Shown piece by piece: positions 19,285 to 29,385 of a DNA stretch of 64,000 nt. How positions within the stretch are numbered: the first letter of the stretch is position 1; each line of letters begins with the position of its first letter. The position numbers and the translations under genes are program-made. Origin of the DNA: Skeletonema tropicum (lineage: Eukaryota; Bacillariophyta; Thalassiosirophyceae; Thalassiosirales; Thalassiosiraceae); NCBI GenBank assembly GCA_037178625.1, contig CM074128.1, forward strand, positions 930,001 through 994,000. Reading direction: 5' to 3'. The notes under the pieces are model-generated. The model saw only the letters and a list, made by a program, of their open reading frames with translations, was not told the origin of the DNA and did no database searches.

Positions 19285-21649
19285 TTATTTTGCGCTCTTG
19301 TTAAGGATGGTATTGTAAGAATTGTCGTCTGATAGTATTTTGACAGCTTCGTTTACAAGCGCATCCGACTTTGCGCCTCTCCCTATAAGCACACTCTCAG
19401 CTGAATTCGGAAAAGCAAGGGGACGAATTGGTGAGATATGAAAATGAAGACAGCAGCAACTAATTTGAGTCTATGATTGAGTCAATGATTGAGTCAATGA
19501 TTCAATTCTGTCTTGTATGGACAGGATGATTACACTTACGCATATCCCTTGTGAGTAAGTTCAGCTCGAGCTCACGTTTGATGACGTCTTTTGACAGATC
19601 AAAATCTGTCAACAAATCTTTGACAATTTCTTCTCTGATTCTCGCCAAACTTTGTAGGCTCAGATCCTTGTCATTTGATGATTTTAGTATTGTTTCCATC
19701 TGCTGTAGTGTGTGCTTTTCGTCGAATATCTCCTCTAGTTTGAGGTTTCCGCTTTGCTGTTCTTTCAAGACGAAGGATTGAAAATCTTTGTATAATGTGT
19801 CATCTACATCAGCAATCTTCGCTGCAGGGTGTTTTGCGAACCACTGTGATGCGTATTTGTAATACGCACCAGACGAAGTTAACAGCTCGTTAAGATCAGA
19901 CCGCGGCGGCTTAAATCTACGGTCGACTTGAACCCCCCGACGATCAGCAAGCGTTCTACCGTTTGTTGTATAAAATAGCTCATCTGATTTTGTTTGTCGA
20001 CGCGTACTCTGTTTTGATTTGGTTTGGTCGTATTGGCGTTGTACACACCTACCGCTGGGAGTGTAGAACTCATGATAGGTCAATTTCAGCGCACCTGAGG
20101 GCAAGGGCAACTCTCGTTGTCCAACTCCTTTTCCCAAAGTCTCTTTGTCATCCCCTACAATTACACCTAGATCCAGATCTTGAAAGACTCCTGCAAGGAA
20201 TTCTGATGCAGATGCTGTTTGTTTGTTGGTTAGTACAACTATACGCGTCTTGTCTGGGTCGATCAACTGCTGATTTAGCTCTGAGGAAATTGAATTGCTC
20301 TGTGAAGGATACTCAGATTGTGTCAGATCCTCCGATTTGCCGCTGTAGTAAGATTGGTTTGGCATCATCGAACCCTCACCCTTTGATGACCCAAGGTAGG
20401 TGTTGTCCGGCACAAAGAGACTCGCTACTTTGATTGCTTCAAACAATTCCCCTCCCGAATTATCTCGAAGATCAAGGACAAGTCCAGATAATGCGGCTTC
20501 TTCTTGGGATGATTTAGATTGTAAAGATTGAATTGCTGCCTTCATTGACTCTCCTGCATCGTCTCCAAATCGTCGAAGACGTATGTAACCAATGGAGCCA
20601 TCTTTGGTTTGTTTCAACAGAGTTGCACAAGGAACTGATGGAAACTTAACAATCGCGCGCTTGACTTGGATTGTTTGTACTCCTTCAACGCCTGGTCTAA
20701 TATACTGTAGTTCAACTGTGGTGCCCGGAATGCCCAGTAGCAATTCTCTGACTTCTTCTAATGAAGGCATTGTCGATGCATCATCTCCAGTAATAGACTG
20801 TCCATCAATGCTTATCAATTCGTCACCTACTCTCAAACCTGCGTCATATGCATAACCTTCCAACGATAGTACAACTTTGAATGCCTGCTTTTGTGTTGCA
20901 TCTTTGTCTTCTAATAGCTGGTTAGGAAGTTTGATTGCACTGGGGATGCCTGAAATGAGTTTTGATGCTGATTTGCCATCCAATGTCACTGAATCTGAGC
21001 TAACACCTGACTTCATAACGAACGCACCTATCCCGACCAAGTTTTTTCGTTTTGCTAAATCCTTTGGAGAGAGATATTGCGTGTACGGATCCAATGTTTT
21101 GAGCATGGAATCGACACTAGTTTCTACCATCTCATCGGTATCAATCTCATCGACATAACTTGATTTCAATGTCTCTATAATGGATCGGTATAGAGTAACC
21201 GATTGTTGCATTTGACTAGATTCGGATAGAGATTTACTCCTACTTGGCGTTGGCAGTAATGATGTCGAAATATCTACATTTTGGTATGTTGATGACTCTG
21301 GGTTGTAGTCAAGTGATCTGTTGAACAATATTACAGACAGTATGACTGCTGACAAAGACCCTGCTACAAAAGCAGTCGATGCTGTCTTCAAAGTAGGCCA
21401 ATACCGCCCAAATCGTTGTTGCAGGCTTATTTTTTCGTCCAAATCTTCAGCTTTAGATAATGGTGCACTTTCACCACTAGCTTCATTCCCAGAGTTACTG
21501 GAATGAAGTACCCGATAATGTCTCCCTGATCTTGGTGACCGAAGGGAGGACGACTGACGCAAAGTACCGGGCATCACTGAGAGGCCATGTGCCGATGAAT
21601 GCAGCAGTGCGCCGAAAGCAATCAAGAGACACCGTCTTTTGGGCAACAT
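19285..21649 (-). CDS. ctpA: Carboxyl-terminal processing protease (CtpA, peptidase family S41)
   Basis: Exons 19540-21649 and 19285-19400 give 741 residues. The N-terminus has a signal-like segment ending SSAHG|LSVMP, a membrane helix about 90-110, a PDZ domain (about 255-325; YAYDAGLRVGDELISIDG) and the S41 protease core (LVLDLRDNSGGELFEA). The catalytic pair is Ser482 (TASASEF) and Lys507 (TLGKGVG), 25 apart as in the D1 C-terminal processing protease. That enzyme matures the photosystem II D1 protein in the thylakoid lumen; this one is probably plastid-located, though several CtpA paralogues exist in phototrophs. The second exon adds PESVLIGRGAKSD...VKILSDDN, a helix typical of the CtpA C-terminus; reading through the intron would end early in an unrelated tail. 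Confidence 0.85.
19401..19539 (-). other. Intron of ctpA with a short tandem repeat
   Basis: 139 bp, donor GTAAGTGT and acceptor AATTCAG, phase 1. It holds ATGATTGAGTCA twice in tandem (19473-19496) plus a partial third copy. Confidence 0.75.
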
Positions 21650-21995
21650 GATGACGCTCGAGCACTACAGCTCAAACTATGGTAGCTTCTTTGACCTCCT
21701 GTGTTATGATCAATCTCTTATGGTGATGACAATGCACTTGCACAACCCGTCCGATATGTAGCTTATTGGCATTTATTTACCCTTGTTATTGGCAGCCTTG
21801 CTTACTTTGGATGGCGGCAGGCGGCAGCTAGAGCAGCGCAGCGCGGATAATAGTAGGTTTTGATGGGCGCGCCATTGTTTTGATGTCCGCCCGCGCCATT
21901 TCCACCTGATCTGCTATCTGCTATCTGCATATTAGCTTGGCAAAAGCGTAAGTAGCAGACTGGCAGAGCAGCAAAGCACCTACACGCAGTCAATC
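21650..21995. other. Divergent promoter region ctpA/rsmE
   Basis: 346 bp between two starts. It has a GC-rich stretch with GCGC runs at about 21836-21895 (GGCGGCAGGCGGCAGC, GGGCGCGCC) and a tandem CTGCTATCTG near 21910. No gene seen. Confidence 0.4.
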
Positions 21996-23282
21996 ATGGC
22001 AATGGCTCCATCATTACCTACTACTTCATTGCATTTGCTATGGCTCTCGTTATCAGTAGTGGCGATGATGATGATGCCTTGCGTAGACACTACCAGCACT
22101 AAGTGTCCGGCCGCATTCAAATCAACGTTCCACACCAAAGTACCATCCATTCTAACACGATGTTACGTCCCAAGCGGTGCAAGGAGAAGATCCTTGAGGA
22201 TGAACTTGGTAACTCTTGGCTCTGACGAAATAAAGAAATGTTGGAATCTGCCACGATTGTATGTTGGCGCTCATTCTGTCGCCACTTTAACATCTGGAGC
22301 GAGCATTAGTCTATCTCAAGAACAGACACACTACCTTACTAAAGTTATGCGGCTGCTGAAAAAGAAGAGACAAAAACCGTCACACAACGACAACGATGTA
22401 ATAGTAGATAGAGACTGCATACGAATTTTCAATGGTCGCGATGGAGAATGGCTGGCAAAGGTTCATGTATTAGAACAAAACGGAGATGAATCTGATGGGA
22501 ACAAAAACAAGAGGAAACGTAGACAATCGCGTCAGGGAGATATCACTCTTGCTGCAGAGTGTATTTATCAGCTACGGATACAAGACCAAGACAAGGACAT
22601 GACAAGGCCATGGCTCTTATTTGCGCCACTCAAAAAGCAATCTAGGATGAAACTCTTGATGGAAAAATGCACAGAGCTAGGGACTGGCTTTATAATACCT
22701 GTCGTATCTGACAGGACGGAAGGTAGCGCTGTCCTCAGTCTATTGGGTTCAGCTGCTCTAGAAACTGACGAGGTGTATGGGACCAAGAGGAGTTCAAGTG
22801 ACAATGATATGAGTTTTGAAAAGCTTGAATTGCAAGCTATTGAAGCATCAGAGCAATGTGAAAGGTTGAGCATTCCTTGCATTTCAAAAGATGTGAGCCT
22901 TCCTCCTCCAGACGAAGGGATGGACAGCGCTTTATGGAAAGTGCAAGATATTGTAAAGCAATGGAGTGGTAGTTGGGAAGAACAAAAGCGAGTGCTCCTC
23001 ATTTGTAGAGAAAGATGTTCAGAAGAAAATGTGTCTGATGGGAAAGCAAGTGTCGTCCCACTGCTACAAGCATTGAGTAGTCACAATCAAGTCGCCTTCT
23101 TAGTTGGCCCAGAGGGTGGATGGAGTGCGGAAGAAGAGACGTTATTTGATGAAATTTGTTCAAGATACAACAACAAAGATGATGCTCCAGTAAAATGTGT
23201 CTCCCTCGGGACTTCAGTCCTACGTGCAGAAACTGCTTCTATTCTTGCAACAGGAGCTTGGGCATTGGTTCATGATGAATAA
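21996..23282 (+). CDS. rsmE: RsmE-type 16S rRNA (m3U1498) methyltransferase, organellar
   Basis: 428 residues in one exon. An N-terminal hydrophobic pre-sequence (LHLLWLSLSVVAMMMM) precedes a CPAA|FKS site, fitting plastid import, with mitochondria as the alternative. The RsmE body follows: LPRLYVGAH, HYLTKVMRLLKKK (PUA-like N-domain), FNGRDGEWLAKV, then the SPOUT domain with ALKKQSRMKLLMEKCTELG-like segment, EASEQCERLSIP, FLVGPEGGWSAEE (cofactor loop) and SLGTSVLRAETAS (knot). These are diagnostic RsmE motifs; the enzyme methylates N3 of U1498 in the decoding centre of bacterial-type small-subunit rRNA. Insertions of Lys-rich and Ser-rich sequence (about 125-180 and 255-275) lengthen it beyond the bacterial ~245 residues. 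Confidence 0.9.
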   Translation: MAMAPSLPTTSLHLLWLSLSVVAMMMMPCVDTTSTKCPAAFKSTFHTKVPSILTRCYVPSGARRRSLRMNLVTLGSDEIKKCWNLPRLYVGAHSVATLTSGASISLSQEQTHYLTKVMRLLKKKRQKPSHNDNDVIVDRDCIRIFNGRDGEWLAKVHVLEQNGDESDGNKNKRKRRQSRQGDITLAAECIYQLRIQDQDKDMTRPWLLFAPLKKQSRMKLLMEKCTELGTGFIIPVVSDRTEGSAVLSLLGSAALETDEVYGTKRSSSDNDMSFEKLELQAIEASEQCERLSIPCISKDVSLPPPDEGMDSALWKVQDIVKQWSGSWEEQKRVLLICRERCSEENVSDGKASVVPLLQALSSHNQVAFLVGPEGGWSAEEETLFDEICSRYNNKDDAPVKCVSLGTSVLRAETASILATGAWALVHDE

Positions 23283-23465
23283 TTAACAACAATTAAGAGA
23301 TTCTTAATTTCCGTCTATAATATTGAGTACCTCATTTTGCGTCACATTCAATTGGGTGGACATCCTCATCAGAGTAATCAGGTTGTAAAATGTAATCATT
23401 TCCGGCTAAGAGCTCTGAGGCACGTGTCAAAGTCAATACCCCCAATCCAAGCCCCGACCAAATGC

Positions 23466-23900
23466 TTAAAATTCGTCAGCATCAACCATTGTTTCCTCTG
23501 TCGGTTCCGCATCCTCTGATGAAGATATCATGACATCTGACAAAACTTTTTGCAACGAAATCTCCTCCTCCGAATGAGCCCATGTAAAAAAAGTTATCCA
23601 TATCAATAACATGATCGCAACCCCATTGACTAACCCAACAAATCTAAGGTTTTTGTAGCTGTCAACATTTGCCATTAAAAATCCACTAAAATAAAGCATC
23701 GGTCCGAATGCAATGACATTTAATCCGAGAGTGAGGCCAACGACACCCCGATTTTCATTTCTAATGCCAAGTGAAACTCCGTATAATGCTCCAATTATTA
23801 ATCGAAGCCAGGTGACTAGAGTTGGTAGCTCGGGAAATGTGGATTCATCTGGTTTGGAGCCGAAATTGCAGGCCTTTTTTAATACTGATGAAGTCGTCAT
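23466..23900 (-). CDS. Small membrane protein of the EMC6/Rab5IF-like type
   Basis: 144 residues from the ATG at 23900 (GCCATGACG context); an upstream in-frame ATG at 23957 would add 19 residues of poor composition. Three membrane helices: about 32-55 (TWLRLIIGALYGVSLG), 57-82 (GLTLGLNVIAFGPMLYFSGF) and 95-115 (GLVNGVAIMLLIWITFFTWA), with a cytosolic acidic C-tail rich in Glu/Asp. Size, the W-L-R-x-x-x-G-x-x-x-G first helix and the topology resemble the Rab5-interacting/EMC6 family (ER membrane insertion factors). Identity within that group cannot be fixed by eye. Confidence 0.55.
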   Translation of the reverse strand: MTTSSVLKKACNFGSKPDESTFPELPTLVTWLRLIIGALYGVSLGIRNENRGVVGLTLGLNVIAFGPMLYFSGFLMANVDSYKNLRFVGLVNGVAIMLLIWITFFTWAHSEEEISLQKVLSDVMISSSEDAEPTEETMVDADEF

Positions 23901-24543
23901 GGCGAAGGTGTTGTGTAGGTGTTGTGGATTTACCCAAGCAAGCGCATGATATAGCATTTCATGGGCATGGTCTCTTTCTCATGCCGCATGTGTCAAAAGT
24001 CGAAACACATCTTCTGAACTACAATAGGTGTCACATGAGACAGTACAGATAATGCGGTTGGGAATAATTCTGTTTGAATGACGCACAACAGACGCTTGAA
24101 CGGACCATCTTCTTCCCCGAAACCGCAATACATTACAAAGCAGAAGCCCGGGCGCATTTGCAACTCGACAGATCAATCTCCATGACGATATCAGAACCCT
24201 ACCGACGTTAGATTGTTTGAACCTCAAGATTTGCATCGGAAGAAGAACTCTACTGCAGACGTATCGGATAGCTCTCACTTACATCACATAAAATCAACAA
24301 CGAGATAGAAACATCGACTCACCTTGACTGCATACTCTTAAGCATCGAGTCCACAGAAGCAATACACGTGTCACCTTCAAGGGCGGGCAGCGAATTCAAA
24401 TCTTAATTAATTCAAAAACAGAATCAATCACCAAAACATATTTAAGCAATCAGAAAAAGATGTCTCCCCTGAAGTCATCCGATCACGCGCCTCGATCATC
24501 TAGATCTTGGACACAGTGTCACACCGCACTAGTTAGCACAGTG
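23901..24543. other. Divergent intergenic region
   Basis: About 640 bp between the EMC6-like gene and the alanine aminotransferase gene. No supported gene. An ATG at 24460 upstream of the aminotransferase start is followed by an in-frame TAG about 25 codons later, so it may be an upstream ORF in the leader. Confidence 0.35.
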
Positions 24544-26190
24544 ATGCTATCACTGTCAAGATTAGCGCTCGGTTCCACTGCTGCAAGCGCAGTCGTTGGT
24601 GAGTTTAACTCTTGACTTTCATCTTGTGCTTTCAATGCAACTCTTGATGTATTCACTCAACTTGTTTCTCGCTTCAACTTAGACGTGATGGCCACATCAA
24701 TGAGTACACCCTTAACAGAAACCAGACGCAAACGTCTCACAATTGACACCATTTCAGACAATCTAAAAAAGATGGATTATGCCGTCCGCGGTAAAATTGC
24801 GATTGAGGCAGATAGAATCGCAGATGAACTACGCAGTAAGGAAGGAAGCAGCAAACATCCCTTCGATCACATCATCTATACGAATATTGGAAATCCACAT
24901 GCCGTGCAGCAAAAGGCAATAACATGGCCACGTCAGGTGATGGCACTACTACAACTTCCTGATGCGTTGGGGATTGATCATCCAAAAGTAGCTGAGCTCT
25001 TTCCTGAGGATGCTATTAAGCGTGCAAGAGAGATGAAGAAGGCGTTGGGGGGACATGGTATTGGAGCATACACCCATTCCAAGGGTGTCAGAGAGTTTCG
25101 ACAGGATGTGGCAGATTTCATTGAAAATAGAGATCATGCCGAAAAGGGAAGTGTTGATGTTGGAAACATCTTTTTGACTGCAGGTGCTAGTGAGGCAATT
25201 ACTATGTTGATGTCAGCGTTGATCAAAGACTCGAACTGTGGAGTGATGCTACCTATTCCGCAATATCCTTTATACAGTGCAACACTAGATCTTCTCGGTG
25301 GTCATAAAGTCGGTTACTTTCTTGACGAAAAATCCAACTGGGGTTTGAATATGGCTGAGCTGGAACGATCTTTGGCAGAAGCAAAAGCAAAAGGTATCAA
25401 CATGGTTGGTCTAGTTCTAATCAATCCTGGCAATCCTACCGGCCAAGTTCTCTCTCCTGATGAGGTGAAAGATATTGTTGCCTTCTGTGCAAAGAATAAC
25501 TTGGTACTGCTGTCTGATGAGGTGTACCAGGAAAATGTCTATCGTGAAGGTGACAAATTCTTCAGCTCCCGGCGTGCCGCAGACGAGCTGGGCCTGATTA
25601 AGAACGACGCCATTCAACTTTGCTCCTTCCATTCGGTCTCAAAAGGTGTTATGGGAGAATGTGGCCAACGTGGAGGATATGTTGAAATGGTGGGCATCGA
25701 TAGTGAAGTGAATGATTGTTTGTACAAGCTTGCGGCATCGAAACTTTGTTCCAACGCACCAGGACAGGCAATGGTGAGCTTGATGTGTCGCGGACCCAGT
25801 CCTGGAGATGTATCGTATGAGTCTCATACAATGGAGAAGAAGGCAGTATTTGAAGGGTTGAAAGAACGTGCGCAACTTGTCAGTAATGGTCTGGATAGTA
25901 TACCTGGATTTTCTTGCCAGCCTGCAACTGGTGCGATGTATTGCTTCCCGTCTGTCCAAATGCCTCCAGGAGTGATTAAAGCGTCAAATGAGCTTGGTTT
26001 CTCTCCAGACACACTCTATGCTCTTGATTTGCTACAAACTACTGGAATATGCGTCGTCCCTGCTTCTGGCTTTGGCCAGGAGGAAGGAAGGTTTGGCTTT
26101 CGAACTACATTCTTATCGCCAGAAAGCAAGCATGTGGTTGATAGTATAAGAGACCACTACGAAGCATTCTGCTCAAAGTACTCGAATTGA
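24544..26190 (+). CDS. Alanine aminotransferase (class I PLP aminotransferase), probably mitochondrial
   Basis: Exons 24544-24598 and 24683-26190 give 520 residues. The short first exon encodes MLSLSRLALGSTAASAVV, a typical amphipathic mitochondrial presequence; the second continues DVMATSMSTPLTETRRK. The body is the ALT/glutamate:glyoxylate aminotransferase type: IYTNIGNPHAVQQK, GIGAYTHSKGVREF, FLTAGASEAI, LINPGNPTGQVLS, LLSDEVYQENVY, and the PLP lysine in HSVSKGVMGECGQRGGY. The reaction is alanine + 2-oxoglutarate to pyruvate + glutamate. Glyoxylate use in photorespiration cannot be excluded. An internal ATG (24686) would give a cytosolic form without the presequence. Confidence 0.9.
24599..24682 (+). 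other. Intron of the alanine aminotransferase gene
   Basis: 84 bp, donor GTGAGTTT, acceptor CAACTTAG, phase 1. Splits the targeting presequence from the enzyme. Confidence 0.75.
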
Positions 26191-26282
26191 GCTCGACGTA
26201 TCATCCGCTAGCTGAAAAAAAGACACAGTGAAAGAAGAAATAGAATAATAATCATGATAAAAGATCGACTCTTAAGAAGTTA

Positions 26283-27218
26283 TCATACACGACTGTAAAT
26301 TACATCATAGCAACGCAAATCTACAGACTTTCCCTCACTCAGCTGCCACTTTTTGATGGCAATTGGATCAGTCTGACTGGGCACCAAATACGTTGCTGTT
26401 CTCTGCCGGCACTGAATCTTATCATTATCAAGTTTTGTGTAAACTGATATTGTCTCGATTTCCTTTACAGATAATGGTGGAGAAGGAGGAGCATTTGGAT
26501 TGTTCCTACGGGCTGGTGAAACAATCTGTCTTACAACTTCACTGCAAGCAAATTTGTTATCTGACAGTGGCTCTGACTTTCGAGCTATTGTAATGATATC
26601 GACACAAATGAGATTCGAGCCATCGGGTGGGCCCAAAACACAAGAGAAGCGATTGGGAGTAGCTATGGGTACATCGAGGACTGAATAACCGCCCATGGCT
26701 GCTTTTGCAATTTCCTTCGCATTAAATTCTCTATCGGCTGCAATATATGAGCTGCTAGCATCATCTGGTCTACTTTGAGTGATGAAGCGTGCTTTATATT
26801 GCAAGACATCTTTTTCTATCACTTCTTTTTGAATTGCCGAGTCGAATGCAGCCTTTCCTCCAGCAAACAACTGAAACCCACATGGTGCTTGTATATCAAT
26901 AGTGGATGAAGTAGCCTTCCAGCTACCTAAGAAGTATTGAGGATAGAAAATATCTGTATCCGATGATTCCATGCCATAAGTAGGAGGAGCAATGGAATTT
27001 TCTTGAAGTCTTGCCTCAAGGATATTGTCTACTGCGTTGCTATTTGCAGGTAGCAGACAAGTAGGTGTGCTCGTAACAAGAGCTAGTTTGGCCAATGCTG
27101 CTCGGCGGTTCACAGATCCATTATCTTGTCGAGGTGATGGAAAGCTATAAGCAGAAACGGTTGCAGAATCATAATTGCACAAGATTGCAGATAGTAGTAG
27201 CGCTGAAAGAATCGTCAT
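26283..27218 (-). CDS. DUF6816-like protein, predicted thylakoid-lumen
   Basis: 311 residues in one exon. The N-terminus is a layered targeting signal: a signal peptide ending TVSA|YSFPSPR, then a transit region, then a twin-arginine-like segment (NRRAALAKLALV...CLLPANSNA) with an AxA-type cleavage site, as expected for passage to the thylakoid lumen. The mature part begins around residue 62 and contains YFLGSWKATS, PCGFQLFAGG and SVYTKLDNDKIQCRQRTATYL, resembling a conserved cyanobacterial/plastid domain of unknown function (DUF6816) from memory of the family. No catalytic residues are proposed. Its stop is 92 bp from the aminotransferase stop on the opposite strand. Confidence 0.5.
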   Translation of the reverse strand: MTILSALLLSAILCNYDSATVSAYSFPSPRQDNGSVNRRAALAKLALVTSTPTCLLPANSNAVDNILEARLQENSIAPPTYGMESSDTDIFYPQYFLGSWKATSSTIDIQAPCGFQLFAGGKAAFDSAIQKEVIEKDVLQYKARFITQSRPDDASSSYIAADREFNAKEIAKAAMGGYSVLDVPIATPNRFSCVLGPPDGSNLICVDIITIARKSEPLSDNKFACSEVVRQIVSPARRNNPNAPPSPPLSVKEIETISVYTKLDNDKIQCRQRTATYLVPSQTDPIAIKKWQLSEGKSVDLRCYDVIYSRV

Positions 27219-27415
27219 GGTTGTTAGTTCTGCAAATTTTTGAAGCGAAGGTGAAGATGAGCTGGATGACGATAGCCCCCCATCTAAACATCGCGTAGTG
27301 CGTCATCTCCCGCCATAAACAGCTGCTATGGCTCTCTTTATTCGGCTCACCATAACGTCCTTCTGATTCTGCTAGCACCGACGACGTAAAAAACATTCTA
27401 TTAGCCGGCAGATCC

Positions 27416-29342
27416 ATGGTTTCGACAACTCCAATGCTCCTCTTCCTATCTTCTGCCGGTGTCCGCCGTGCAGTTGGAGGTTTTGGCCCCTCCGTTGCCA
27501 CGGCTTTCTTGAACGCCCCGACATTCACTGTGATGCCGATGACGACGAGGCAGCAGCAGTCTCTCAGCACGCGTTTCATGTCAACTGATGCACCTGCTGC
27601 AGGGGAGAAGACAGAAGAGGAGAAGGCTGCTATCAAAGCTCAACGAGAGGCCAGGAAGTGAGTTTACATCATGCGTGTTTTGATGATGCTGGTATCATCT
27701 AATGTGTGCTAATCAATAAACTAACATTCTATCTGATGATAAATCCAGAGCGGAAAAGGAACGTAAAAAGGCCGAAAAAGCAGCCAAGAAGGCAGCCAAA
27801 GCAGCAGCTGAGGAAGCAGCGAATCATATTGATGATGTCACTTATCTCTCTGTATCAGAACAAGATTCATATGAGCCAATGGGGGATATGTCGGTGGTGA
27901 TGTCTCGCAGCCGTTCCGGACGTGAATTTGTAAATGTTGGTGATATTGGTGGTTCAGATGATGCAAAGTATGGTCCTGGAGAAACAGTTTGGTTGAGGGG
28001 ACGACTGAACTCAATTCGCGTTAAGGGAGGTTCCTGCTTCCTTGTGTTGCGTCAGAATTCGTTTGATACTGTCCAAGCTTGCTTCTTCAAAGATAAGGAA
28101 AATCCAGAGCAATCGGCGAAAATGATCAAGTATTTGAAAACTCTTACAACAGAAAGCATGGTTGATTTGCAAGGGACAGTAACTACTGCGGATGTTAGAA
28201 GTGCTAGTGTTCAGGATGCAGAACTTGTCATCAAACGCATCCATTCTGTATCGAAAGCTGATGCCATGCTCCCATTCCTTGTCGAAGATGCAGCACGTAG
28301 TGAAAAGGAAGTGGAGGAAAGTCAGGATACAGACCGTCCATTCCCTCGTCTCGGACAGGAACTTCGATTGGATAATCGCTGGTTGGATTTGCGTGCACCT
28401 GCCAATAATGCAATTATGAGGGTGCAATCTGCAATCTGCCAACTCTTCCGCGAGTCTTTATACTCACAGGGTTTCGTAGAGATTCACACACCCAAATTAA
28501 TTGCTGGCGAAAGTGAAAGTGGAGCCGGTGTATTCACTACTGATTACTTTGGAACAACTGCTTGTCTTGCCCAGTCACCGCAGCTCTATAAGCAGATGGC
28601 TATTTCTTCTGATCTCGACCGTGTGTTTGAGATTGGCCCTGTATTTCGTGCTGAGAACTCCAACACTCGTAGGCACCTTTGTGAATTTACAGGGTTGGAT
28701 CTTGAGATGGCAATTAACGAACACTACATGGAAACGCTTGAAGTTGTCCACACCATGTTTAAGCACATCTTTGAGAATTTGGAAACACGATGGGCAAAAG
28801 AACTGGAAGTTATCAGAACACAATACGAGTCTGAGCCTGTAACCTTTACAGATGAGCCATGTGTTCTTCATTGGCCAGAAGCAATGGAAATTCTGAAGGA
28901 AAAGGGCTTCGATATGGGTGATGAACTTGGAGATTTGACTGGTGCACAGGAGCTCGCTCTAGGTGCTGCTGTGAAAGAAAAGTATGGTACAGATTTCTTC
29001 ATGCTTGACAAATACCCAGCAAATATCAGACCATTTTACACAATGCCAGATCCTGCTGATGCTCGTTTCTCCAACTCTTATGACATGTTTATCCGCGGCC
29101 AAGAGATTTGCTCAGGTGCTCAACGATGCCATGATCCTGATCTGGTGACAGAGATCATCAACCAGAAGGGAATTGAAATTGGTGATGGGTTGAAGACATA
29201 CATTGAATCATTTAGGCATGGAGTTAGCCCCCATGCGGGAGCTGGAATTGGGTTAGAGAGAGTTGTATTTTTGTACCTAGGCCTCGACAATGTAAGGAAG
29301 GCAAGCATGTTCCCTCGCGACCCCAACAGATGCTCACCGTAA
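27416..29342 (+). CDS. Aspartyl-tRNA synthetase, eukaryotic cytosolic type with optional targeting leader
   Basis: Exons 27416-27657 and 27749-29342 give 611 residues. The anticodon-binding OB fold is about 140-245 (ETVWLRGRLNSIRVKGGSCFLVLRQ in part), followed by the class II core: motif 2 FRAENSNTRRHLCEF with its catalytic Arg, and motif 3 GAGIGLERVVFLYLGLDNVR near the end, closing with FPRDPNRCSP as in eukaryotic AspRS. It charges tRNA-Asp. A Lys/Ala-rich helical extension (about 65-110) precedes the OB fold. The first 54 residues look like an organelle leader (VRRAV, TAFLNAP, STRF), and Met55 (ATG 27578, MSTDAPA) would give a cytosolic enzyme, so one gene may serve two compartments. Confidence 0.9.
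27658..27748 (+). other. Intron of the AspRS gene
   Basis: 91 bp, donor GTGAGTTT, acceptor AATCCAG, phase 2; joins REARK to AEKERKK in the basic extension. Confidence 0.85.
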
Positions 29343-29385
29343 TTATTAAGAAGTGATTGGTTTAAGAAGTGACTGATGAATTTTA

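Noticed and set aside
24460..24540. ATG upstream of the alanine aminotransferase start as its true start
   Set aside because: Its frame meets TAG after about 25 codons. The ATG at 24544 gives a presequence in frame with the enzyme across the intron.
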